Origin: Zanthoxylum bungeanum
Taxonomy: Eukaryota > Streptophyta > Magnoliopsida > Sapindales > Rutaceae
Direction of reading: 5' to 3'
DNA: 64,000 bases
Assembly (NCBI GenBank): GCA_019454045.1
Contig: SKCR01035608.1
Location: 1 to 64,000, forward strand
Shown here: positions 34,036 through 44,399 of the stretch, piece after piece
How positions within the stretch are numbered: position 1 is the first letter of the stretch
Layout of the letters: every line of letters starts with the position of its first letter
Position numbers and translations under genes: made by a program
The notes under the pieces: generated by a model
Databases searched by the model: none
What the model saw: the letters and a program-made list of their open reading frames with translations, nothing else
What the model was told of the DNA's origin: nothing

Positions 34036-36082
34036 TGACCGGTACTTACACACTCGTATAACGCAAGCGCACGTATCGTTCTAGTAGTATAAAAAATATC
34101 GATCCCACGAGGACTTAATACCTAATCTATTAATTTTATGAGGTCAAATGATTACTAGTATCTAACAGGTTGATTGATTGATTTGAAATGGTGAAGATTT
34201 AAAAAAACAAGTAAATAAAAATGCTTGAAAGTAGGTTTAAGAAAATTCAATATTAAAAAATATCTAGGGTTGTGAATCTTTCCAATATTATTTAAAGATG
34301 AAGTGATTATCTTATAGTTGGGTAAAATATTGATTTATTAACCTGGAACACTAAATATGTAAAAGCCTCTTCCGATGGTCAACTACAAATATCCAGTATA
34401 ACCCAATTGAACCATATGTCTATGTCAACCAAATTACCTGGATTCATTAAGATTAAGTTCCAATTATGGCTACCCCCGCTCGACAGGTATATTCCTATCA
34501 TGTAAGGCAATCTATTAAAGGGTTATCTATCCTTAAGGAAGATCGTGGGTTATTGAGTCTAAGGTCTTAAACCTAAAATCTCTTTTCCAAGTTCTTTTTA
34601 AGTTTACCAGTTCAATTTTATTAATGGCCAGTTAATGAAAAAGCATTAAGATTAAGACTCAATAAATAAATCTTTATATTACCCAAACTATAATCTAATC
34701 CTTTATAAACCGGTGATATTGGAATTCACAACCCCAAATATCTAACTTAGTTACGACACATAACTAGGGTTAGTAAAAACTAAAAGGTAAAAGACATAAA
34801 GTAAAAATGCTGAAAAGTGATAGCGGTAAAATAAAAATTGAAAAGTAAAATAAAATAAAATGCTAAAGTAAAAGGAATTATTTTTACTACTACTAATTTA
34901 GATATCTCCCATAATATAATATATAAACTTGTGATAATATTACAAACCAGCCATATAGGCGGTAACCTGATTAAGTCAAATTAAGTCCAACCAGCCATAA
35001 AGGCGGAACCAAAATAAACCTGCATATAGGCGGTAAGAAAATTTAATTACCAACCGACCAATCTGGCGGTATCTTTGCTTAGTCAGGTTTAAACCAGTTT
35101 AAAATGAATTACCAACCGACCAATATAGCGGTATCCTTTTTAAGTCAAATTTTAAATAGTGAATATATTATTTTTAGGGAGATTAATCTAAATAGCAATA
35201 TTAAAAGAATTACCTTTCACCGTAGCAGGGGGAAGTTACCTCCTCATGGTTGAATAGTAAAAACTGTAAAAATAAAGAAAGTAAATTACTATTATTACAA
35301 AACGTAATTAAAATTTAATTACAAAACTGAAAGTAAAAGAAACTAGATAGAAGACTCCCTATTTACATCAAAGAAATCAGAGAGAATGGTACATCTAAAA
35401 CTGAAATCTCGAGCTCAATTTATAGGCGCGGATAGGCTCTAGGCGTCGCGACGCGCAAGGTTATAGCGTCGCGACGCCGATCTCTTTTGGCGTGGCATGC
35501 TGAGGGCTTGACACGTAGCGATTCTGGATAAGGAGATAAGGCGACACGTGGCAAGGCGGCTGAGAGCTCAATTATTATGCTGACGTGGCATGACGTGGCG
35601 ACATGTGGCGAAAGGGAGTGTCGGCACCGTATGATTGCGACACGTGGCACGCTGTGATTGGTTGATGATGACGTGGTGATGACGTGGAGTGACACGTGGA
35701 AATGATGATTGTCGGCACCGTAGGATGATGACACGTGGCACGGCGCACATTAGCAAATCGGTTGTGATGGTGACACGTGGCACGACGCACGTTAGCAAAG
35801 TCAAACTTCTCAAATTCTGACCCATTGACCCGGTGCACGTTAGCAACTCTGGTGTATGTTATGCGTCGCGACGCCAAGGGCTTGCGCGTCGCGACGCGGC
35901 CAAATTACAAAAATGTCATTTTTTCCAATTTTCACTGTTTTGCTCCAAATCACCTCCAGAATGTCCTGCAACTTATTTATCTATAAAATAACATAAAACA
36001 CATCAAAATATTCCCAAAACTCAAGAAACTATACAAAATATTAGGTTAAATGAGTGGGAAAAAGTGATAGATTTACCACTCA
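34036..36082 (-). repeat. 5' LTR of the Gypsy element
   Basis: 2,047 bp, collinear with 23657-25679. Minus-strand TATA (CTATAAAT) at about 35418-35425 and five G-boxes upstream of it. Small indels distinguish the LTRs, e.g. an extra GCGTCGCGACGC-type block near 35861-35900 here. Confidence 0.9.
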
Positions 36083-36201
36083 TAAAAACCTCCACTTGTA
36101 AAGAAAGCAACAGGTGGTTCAAATATATCACAAATATCTTAGATATTTTAGGAGGCAAGTGATAGCAAGAGCGGTGGATTTTAATGACAAATGAGTGTAA
36201 T

Positions 36202-37679
36202 TATGGCTGAGCACCGGTTTCAGGTCTACCCGGAACCGTTTGGAACCAGACCGATTTTTCGGGGTTGGAACCGAAATCGGTTGTAACCGGTCCGATTCTG
36301 GTTCCAAATTGAAGGAACCGATTTTAACCGGTCCGGTTCCGGTTCCAAAATGACCGGAACCAAAACCGAACCATAGAATCGATTTTTGGAACCAAATGTA
36401 GAACTGATTATAGAACCAAATTTGAAACCGAATTTCTATCCGATTTTATACCCGAATTTTAAGCCAAACGGCGCCGTTTTGATTAGATATATATACACCC
36501 ATTTGTACTTTCTTTTCCCGCTACTCGCCACTCGTCGCTCTCGCCATTTTAGGTTTTGTGACACAAACGACAATGGCGGTAGCAGCAGATGAAACAAAGG
36601 TTGGTGATCTGGCAGAGGAAACAGGGATGCAAGAGGAGGAGACAGAGTTTACTGATTTGACATGAGGAGAAACAGAAGCGGATGAGGAAATGGAGAAAAG
36701 AGCAGATGAAACTGAAATGCTGGAGGCCAATGAGACAGATGAGATGGAGATGGGTGATGTAGGGGAAGAAATCAAGGAGGCTGGAACAGACATATGAGAC
36801 GAAATGGAGAAGCCTGAGGCGACAGAGGAAATGGAGACAGGTGAGAATGTGGAGGAAGTGAGTAAAATGGTTGGAGGGAAGAGGAAACGAGTTATGAAGA
36901 ATTCTAAGTCTCCTGGGAATGCTCTTTCGAGGAATAAATCAGAGGAGGATGTTTGTTTTATTTGCTTTGATGGTGGCAACCTTGTAATTTGTGATCGCAT
37001 GTGACATTATCAATGCCTTTCTCAATATTCTGACTTTTCTTTTATATGTAATTCTTAGCTGTATTTTTACTACCTGTAATTGATGGTTGATGTTGGGAAG
37101 AATTCTAAGTCTCATGGGTTTTTGATGTTGGGTTTATAGGGGGTGTCCGAAGGCATATCATCCTTCATGTGTTAATCGTGATGAGGGCTTCTTTCGAGCT
37201 AAGGGTAGATGGAATTATGGTGAGTGTTTGGATGATTGTGGCACTTTTTTTTTTTGCTTTTATTCAACATTCAATTGATTTTGTATCCATTTTTTTATGC
37301 TTAAACTTTTACACACATCCATATATCCTTTTTTTTTCCTCTAATTTTTTGGTCATTCCCTTTTCTAGTTTTCCGTTCCATAAGTTACAGAAATGAATAC
37401 AATGTTATTTCTTTATATAAGGGAACAAAAATGTTTATCACTTTAGGAAAATAATGTTTTTCTTCAAGAACAACAGTTTTGTTCATATTTGTTATCAATG
37501 AGACTCATTTATATAAATATGGTAATTCAAAACCGGACCGGAACCGGATTGAAACCGAATAATAGGGTACCATATTTAATTGGGTAGGTTCCGGTTCTAC
37601 TTAGTTAGGAACCGATTTTTTCCGGGTAGGTTCCGGTTCTATACGGAACCGGAACCAAAACCGATTTTGCTCACCCTTA
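36202..37679. mobile_element. Pack-type hAT transposon with captured PHD-gene fragment, 8-bp TSD
   Basis: Perfect 8-bp target duplication AGTGTAAT (36194-36201 and 37680-37687). Ends: left TATGGCTGAGCACCGG, right (reverse complement) TAAGGGTGAGCAAAATCGG. Subterminal GGTTCCGG/CCGGAACC clusters at 36205-36470 and 37530-37670. The right 150 bp match the right end of the CLPX-intron hAT (6714-7746) closely, including AATAGGGTACC(C/A)TATTTAATTGGG. No transposase. The interior is a host gene fragment. Confidence 0.9.
36573..37219 (+). pseudogene. NERD/CCCH-19-like PHD-finger gene fragment (5' end) inside the hAT
   Basis: Starts at MAVAADETKVGDLAEETG, then a Glu-rich acidic region, then GGKRKRVMKNSKSPGNALSR and EDVCFICFDGGNLVICDR, the start of a PHD finger. 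After an intron (about 37000-37139, acceptor TTTATAG) the second exon (37140-37219) continues GCPKAYHPSCVNRDEGFF and AKGRWNYG up to a donor G|GTGAGT. This order is that of plant zinc-finger CCCH domain-containing protein 19/44 (NERD-like) proteins. In-frame TGA codons (after TEFTDLT and after EAGTDI) and a damaged first donor site show it is dead. Sequence upstream (36480-36572) looks like the parent gene's 5' UTR. Intron retention means DNA-level capture. Confidence 0.85.
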
Positions 37680-37687
37680 AGTGTAAT

Positions 37688-38031
37688 GATGACCAAATGA
37701 CATAGCATGACATCATCATTCAAATACTTGGGGAGCTATAAAAATGAGGAGAAAGCAAAGTTATAAGGAGTTCTGGATCTGCTCGCAGGATTCTCTTCTT
37801 TATTTTTCTATGCATGTAAATTCTTTGAGCATAATGAGAATTACCCTCCTCTCCCGTGGACATAGACACCCATTGCTGAACCACGTAAATCCTTGTCTCG
37901 CACTTCATTTTTTCATTTGTTCTCTATTTTTTCGTACGAATTCCTACAACCAAATAAATTTACGTGTTCGATTACGGGTTTTTGGGGAAAATGCCCTTGT
38001 TATTTTCTCGAATGAAAATCAACCGTCAACA
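37688..38031 (+). repeat. Left LTR of the outer element, segment 3
   Basis: Matches 50830-51184. Includes GAGCTATAAAAATGAGGAG, a plausible TATA box shared by both LTR copies (37735 and 50890 regions). Ends CCGTCAACA at 38031. Confidence 0.85.
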
Positions 38032-38139
38032 GCTGACGCCGTCTTGGGGATGGGTCATTCTCCAAAGCCTACTATTTACTCACGTCTTGAGGAGGGGTCA
38101 TTCCCCAAGTCCCACTATTTGCTCATGTCTTGGGGATGG
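38032..38139. repeat. Left remnant of the 44-bp minisatellite (outer internal domain)
   Basis: Two to three units of the phrase CCTACTATTTACTCACGTCTTGGGG...GTCATTC. It continues at 49594 on the far side of the Copia insertion. Confidence 0.85.
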
Positions 38140-39321
38140 TGTTGGAGTTGGTGCTTGTAGCACCAATCCGGATAATATATTGTACATTATATTTTATTAT
38201 TTATTAATAAAATAACTACATTTTCATTTCAAACCATATTAATGGTATTGTCATTTTGCATATTAGATTGTTGTATAAATATGCTAAGAATGACATCGAC
38301 TTTAGAATAGTCATGTAGTAATACTAAACACTAGGTGGTCCGACATTGGGTTAAGTATTACTATTATAAACTATTTTTAAAGTATTTGTATACATTCATA
38401 GTCGTTGGTTTTGGAATACGGTCGAATTCCTATAACCTAGAAGACTAGCACATGTCGTAAATTAGAATTGGAGTTCCAATGGTTTAACTAGATGTACCAT
38501 GAGCTTTGGAAGCTCGTATAGACATGTGAGTATTGGTTGGACCGAATACTGAATGACTCATAGATGATTCCTAATAGTTGGAAGTGCACACCACCGTCAA
38601 TATGAATCTCCTCGAGTCGAGTAACATATGTGATCCTTTGACTATATGATAACATTAATTTTGTGTGAGATCCCTCCACACTTTGATGCCATGTATGTCA
38701 GAAACCTTTCATGGTCTGGCCTCTAGATGATCGTCGGCCCGTATGTGTACCATAAGGGGTTTAGGTATCCTTGTGAGTAAGTCACGATTCTTAAAGACTC
38801 TGGCCAAAACCAATCACATAGGGTGGATCACACCAGTTGTAAAGAATCATTGACATGTCGACATGCGATGTGCGTCCTGGAAACTTGACGGTATATTCTA
38901 TGTTTCCTAAGCACAACTCGGATAGCCTACGACAGATGGATTGTTAAACATATGTAATGACCTCGACCTGTATAGTTCAGAAAGGTCATTCGTATTCTTC
39001 TCGAATTCGGAGGTGGACGAATTGCGTATATATTAGCTAGGATTATATGACGAACGTGTCTGAACTTAGAGAGTCTCAATATGAAGTGTACTCGTTGAGC
39101 ACTTGGGTAGCAGATTAATTTTGATAAAAGATAATATTCGATATTATAATTATCAACTATGATAATCAAGTGTTATTGGATAACATTGATTATTTACTTT
39201 GACCTAATTAGATTAATTGAATTAATTCATTAATTACACAATGGCTTAATTTTAAAATCATAATTATCTATACCATTTGACGATATTATGATAATTGTAA
39301 ATATGTAATAATATGTGGTTT

Positions 39322-39940
39322 TGGCTTGATTTAATTGGATTAAATCAAAGTGGCAAACATTGAACTAATCCATTTTCTAATCATTGGCTTGATTTAATTG
39401 GATTAAATTAAAGTGGGAGACAATGAAGATTAGTAACACATAATTATACATATTTGGACAAATTAGATTAAGCCCACTTAAAAGTTGATTACAACTTTTA
39501 TTAATTAAAAATTACCTAAGTTTTGCTATAAATAGCAAGCTTTAGGAATGTTTTAATTACAAGGAAAAGAATAAGTATAAGCATAACCAAAAGCTTGAGT
39601 AAGCTATACACAAGTAATTCTTGAGAGATTGGCTTGATTTAATTGGATTACATCAAAGTGGCAAACATTGAACTAATCAATTTTCTAATCATTGGCTTGA
39701 TTTAATTGGATTAAATTAAAGTGAGAGATAATGGAATTAGTAACACCTAATTATACATATTTGGACAAATTAGATTAAGCCCACTTAAAAGTTGATTACA
39801 ACTTTTATTAATTAAAAATTGCCTAAATTTTGCTATAAATAGCAAGCTTTAGGAAGATTTTAATTATAAGGAAAAGAATAAGTATAAGTATAAGCATAAG
39901 CAAAAGCTTGAGTAAGCTATACACAAGTAATTCTTGAGAG
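39322..39940 (+). repeat. 309-bp tandem duplication carrying the LTR core promoter
   Basis: The block beginning GGCTTGATTTAATTGGATTA recurs at 39631. Each copy contains GCTATAAATAGC (about 39526 and 39833), a strong TATA box; the 3' LTR has one copy, changed to GCTACAAATAGC (near 48445). Confidence 0.85.
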
Positions 39941-39972
39941 ATTAGCCTAAGTTAGAGAAGTGTTTAGATCAG

Positions 39973-41830
39973 TACACTTCAAATTTACGATCTCTAAATA
40001 ACACTCGGAACTCGCTTCCGAAGTTATACCACGGCCATAGATTTACTAGATCGAAAAAACATGTAGGAAACCTATGCCATGTACACATGACTGACAGATT
40101 CTATCTTGATACGTACTGGATATCATGAGCATCAGTCTACACCCAACGAACAGGCGGAGGTCTGATCTAAATAGATCGGTGACGTGACTGCCATCTAAGT
40201 GTGGAGGATAACTCATATATCCACAGTGGTATCTCAAGTCAAAGAATCACTATGCTACTCAACCCGAGAAGATTCCTATTGACGTTGGTGTACCATCTAT
40301 TAGTTCGGTGAGTCGTTCAATGATTCTTTGACTTGAGATACCACTTTGAATATATGAGTTATCCTTCACACTTAGATGACAGTCACGTCACCGATCTATT
40401 TAGATCAGACCTCCGCCTGTTCGTTGGGTGTGGACTCATGCTCATGATATCCTGTGTGTATCAGGAAAGGATCCGTCTGTTCTATGTACAGAGCATAGGT
40501 AGTCCATCATGTGATTAACAATCTGTTAAATCTATGGCCATAGTACAATTCGGAAGTGAGTTTCGAATGTTAATTTAGAGATTGCTAATAGATACGTCGA
40601 CGAGATTATTCCTATAGAGATTTGACGTTTATATCTTTATCTCTGGGATAATCCGGATACTTGTGACAGAGGGATTATACGTATGCAGTGACGTCAGCGA
40701 GTTTATCTGTGGTCGTCATAATTTACGGGTGGGTGAATTATGGACACAAAATTGGATTTCGTGATGGATATGCCTGAATCTAGAGAGTCTCACTAATGAA
40801 ATATTTAATTGTTAAATAAATAAATTAATAATGATTTGCTTTATTAAAGTTGGAAAATGGCCTTATTCCATTGGAACACTTTTTGATTTGCTTTATTAAA
40901 GTAAATAAAAGGTGGACTAATGAAAATTAAACAAATTGAAATAAAATGTTATTATTTTTGTTTAATGTTTTTTTTCATCCATTATGAACAATTAAAGGGA
41001 TACAAATTGGTTTGTGGTTCTGTTGCTTTCCAGTGAGCAAAAACAAGTTTAAAAAAAATTGCAAAAGGAGTTGAAAGCATTTTTGAAGGGAAAAATAAAA
41101 GGAAACTGAAGCATTTTTGAAAATTGGTAAGTATTCCTCAACTTCCTTCAACATGAAAATTATTTCAATTAATCTTAGCTTCAATTTGTGTTGCTAAGTT
41201 GATGTCTCTACTCTTTTAGTTTGTGATTAAATTTGTTGGAAACTTGTTTGAAGGTGTTAAACATGTATGATTAATTTATTTGCTTATTATTGTAATTAAA
41301 CTTAATAAATTAATTAGAAAATTAAAGTTGCCATTATAGAGTTAATTATCTATTCATAATTATCCTATAATTGTTCTTGATTAATTTCATGATGGTGAGA
41401 TTTAATTGGTGTGGTAATTGCCCAATAAAAATATTTATCGGAAATTATTTCGGAGTGAAAATACGTGAAAACAGTGAAAAACAGAGTTACCGGGTAACGT
41501 CAGCCCAAACAACGAACTGGTCACTGTTCAGGCAACCTAGGTACTGTCCAAATATTTTAGGGGCTGACCTGGGCAGTCCCCATGAGCATTGGTGGGTCGG
41601 TTCGGCCGGAAACGCGTTTTATGCTATTTTGCGGAAAAACATTTTCGTAAAAATTTCGCGATGTTTCTATATTATTTATGTCGTTATATGATATCGAATA
41701 AATATGTTTAGTTAAATATGAATGAATTATTAGTATTGGATATTAAATAATTTATTCGTAAGTTTAAAAATTTTAAACTACGATTTCGCCCGAACAGCGC
41801 TCCTTCCGCTACGCCACCTCTGATTTGACC
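39973..41830. repeat. Foreign LTR-like block inside the Copia 5' LTR, with a long inverted repeat
   Basis: Begins after GTGTTTAGA and ends before CTTAATGTTGAAATAAG, points at which the 3' LTR is continuous with other sequence. Holds inverted arms 40095-40253 and 40320-40475 (both encode the phrase FRSDLRLFVGC on opposite strands) around a roughly 66-bp loop. The right end (41420-41810) resembles the tail of a different Copia LTR (compare 15500-15690). Origin otherwise unknown. Confidence 0.65.
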
Positions 41831-42623
41831 CCAATAATAACTTAATGTTGAAATAAGGCTAATCAATTATGTTAGGATACTTTAGAAGTATAAACACAAC
41901 ATGCTTATGTTTTAGGTCAAAGATGTTCATGTTAGACATTGAACAATTAATAAGAGTTTAGAACTCTAGATTAAAGTTTAGAGCTATGCCTACCATCCTA
42001 GAATCACTTGACCACCTTTGGATGACCTATAATTGTTCATTAGACATTTCTTATTGGGATTCTAAAATGATTCGTAATTAGATTCGAACAAATGCATATA
42101 AGTATTTAGAATACATGTATGCTAGTTGTAAAACATGTGTTGATGGTGTTTATGAAGTTTAAATTAGATTTTAAGTGTATTTGAAGTATTGGGAGAAAAT
42201 TAGAAGTGTTTAGTAATGCATTGAAATGAAAAATCACTCACTGTCTGATCTGTGTCGAGACACAAACCCTTTTCCGTCGCGACACAGAGCTGCGTATCGC
42301 GACACAAACCCTTTTGCATCTCGACGGGTCACCGTTTTTCAGAAACATGCTCTCGGCATTTTAGGTTGCATCGCGACACAAACCCACTTGCGTCACGACT
42401 CGAATCCCAGATATGATTCATACTAAAACTTATTTTTCTCCATTCCGGAGCTTCCAGACTCCTATTGGGTCCATTTTTTTCCTACGGACTCGTATCAGAA
42501 TGTAGTTTTACATAAAAATATTTTAAAATACACCTATACTTGATATCCATTGGTTATAACCATTTCCACTGCCCGGGGCCTCGATCCGAACCTAGGGGTT
42601 CCACAACTGCCCCAACAGAATGG

Positions 42624-42640
42624 TATCAGTAGCAAAGCCT
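42624..42640 (+). other. Copia primer-binding site
   Basis: ATGGTATCAGTAGCAAA follows the LTR end CCCCAACA. TGGTATCA is complementary to the initiator tRNA-Met 3' end, the standard Copia primer. Confidence 0.85.
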
Positions 42641-43295
42641 TAACCACACAACACATGTTTTGAATCTATGCCATAGTAATTTTAATTTAATTATGCGTAA
42701 GACATATTGGATATGTATTGCATGTTTTAAATTAAAACTTTGACCTAATTAAGTTAATGAATTGATTGTCATAAATCTCCCGTGATTAGGTGATTACTTT
42801 TAAGTAATAGTATTAATAATGTTAGAGCATTATTGGATGGTCTGTCTTGTCAATACATATATTAGATGTAGCGTGATGAGTTAACGTAGTCACCCAATAT
42901 CGTCATTAATGTGAGGGTGTACATACGAAGCTCATTAGTGCACATTGACAAGTATACACCTAGAACACGTCTTAATCCAATATCGTCATTAGTGTGAGGA
43001 TAAGAAACGGTTCAGGACCAAACTAGGAGTCACATGATGTGATTGACCTTGAAGGTCTACCTAATGAGTTTACAAAGGCCAATATCGTCATTAGTGTGAG
43101 GCTGGAGTAAATGTCATGGGATCCACTTCCCGCTATGAAATTTTGATAGTCAAATTTCTATTTTTCCGTTAAGGGAGATTACAGAATTGCGTAAAGTAGT
43201 GGGATGGCACTAATAGATTCAAAATGCCATAATCAATTACTGTTTTTATATTGAAATGAAACATGTACTGCTAGTGTTTAAATGTTATCTTGTAG
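42641..43295 (+). other. Copia leader
   Basis: Contains the phrase CCAATATCGTCATTAGTGTGAGG three times (near 42894, 42978 and 43080) with variations. No coding content. Confidence 0.65.
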
Positions 43296-43990
43296 ATGGC
43301 TGTCGCAAATCCATTAGCGCAACTTTTGGATAAAGAGTCTTAAACTACTTAGAGTATGAGATGAACATACGCCTTGACTTAGAATCAGAACGATTGAGGT
43401 ATGCTACGCATAATCCAATGTCTATCAAATTTATTTCTAATTTGCTTAGATTGTACATAGATGTATCAAATGCTTGGAGCATTTCAAGAGCACTCAAGGA
43501 GTTTTTCAAAATAAATCAAGAATTTGAGGTATTTCGGAGGTCTAAGGAATTTTTCCATGCTACGCTCAAGGAGTGGTTAGCATTCATGTTTGGAACACGA
43601 TTGACCAAATCCGATATATGAAATGACAAGACATTTAGATGGATGATTGCCTAAGCCAATATCTGATCTTGTCTTCTTTACCTGGTACATATGTTGGCTT
43701 TGTGATGCATTCGATGTAAGCCACATATGAAGAGCTTCATAATATATTACGCTAGGCATAACATGATTTGAAGAAAGGGAAACCTACTTTTTACCTCCAT
43801 GGTGGAGCAAACTCTTCAAGGATTTCTAGGAAGTCTAAGAAGAATACAATGGGATAAAAGAAGAAAGATTCCAAGAAACAAACTGTAAAATCACATGTAG
43901 CTCGTGTGCATTTCTGCACTACAAAGAATCTGGACACTGGAAGAAAGATTGTCCAGATTTGAAAGGAAAAGCAAGAACCCTAGGTATGTT
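43296..43990 (+). pseudogene. Copia gag (degenerate)
   Basis: Begins around ATGGCTGTCGCAAATCC (43296), then NIRLDLESERLRYATHNPMS and LLRLYIDVSNAWSIS. After frameshifts it reaches a zinc-knuckle remnant (about 43907-43970) reading HYKESGHWKKDCPDLKGKA with the first Cys pair disturbed. Many stops. Confidence 0.75.
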
Positions 43991-44399
43991 TTGTATTTTT
44001 CTTATTATTGACATCTCATTAGCCTTAGAAGCTAATAAGTAGTAGGGTGTTAGACACCGTTAGTCCTACTCATATTTGCAACTCTATAAGAATGCTAAAC
44101 ATGAGAGATCCAGCTTAGAGTTGGCAATGACAAGACATTGGATGTCAGAGCCATATGAACAGTTGTTCTAGATCTCCCTATTAAATGTAAATTAGATTTA
44201 CATGGCTGTTAATATATATCCTCTATTATCAGATAAATAATATCTTTACCGATATTAGATAAAAAGGAATATAAAATAAACATTAAATATGGTGCTTTAT
44301 ATTTATATGATAAATGTTGTTTATCTAATAGTCACTATGTTTTTGGAAACATATAGATATGCCTTTAATATAGAGTAAAATACAAGTATTAGATTTGTA

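Larger units (their letters stand above)
23657..36082 (-). mobile_element. Ty3/Gypsy retrotransposon (Athila/Tat-like) with captured host sequence
   Basis: LTRs 23657-25679 (3') and 34036-36082 (5'), both TGACCGGT...CCACTCA on +. Minus-strand order after the 5' LTR: primer-binding site TGGCGCCGTTGCCGGGGAC (34011-34029), gag, protease, RT, RNase H, integrase, extra coding segments, polypurine tract (25680-25698), 3' LTR. All frames carry stops or frameshifts, so it is dead. It sits in the outer LTR: comparison with the uninterrupted copy near 50725-50735 (GAGGAACCTCC) places the insertion at GAACC. The two flanks now read GAATC and TAAAAACC, so the target duplication has decayed or been misplaced. 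Confidence 0.9.
38140..42621 (+). repeat. Copia 5' LTR with duplication and internal replacement
   Basis: Relative to the 3' LTR it has a 309-bp tandem duplication (39322-39940) and a 1.86-kb foreign block (39973-41830) that replaced about 250 bp. Those two changes account for the size difference. GC-richer GTCGCGACACAAACCC repeats occur at 42255-42410. Confidence 0.85.

Noticed and set aside
36521..37000. 159-residue Ser/Val-rich open frame on the minus strand
   Set aside because: Antisense shadow of the acidic exon of the captured PHD-gene fragment (GAG/GAA codons read backwards), with no domain.
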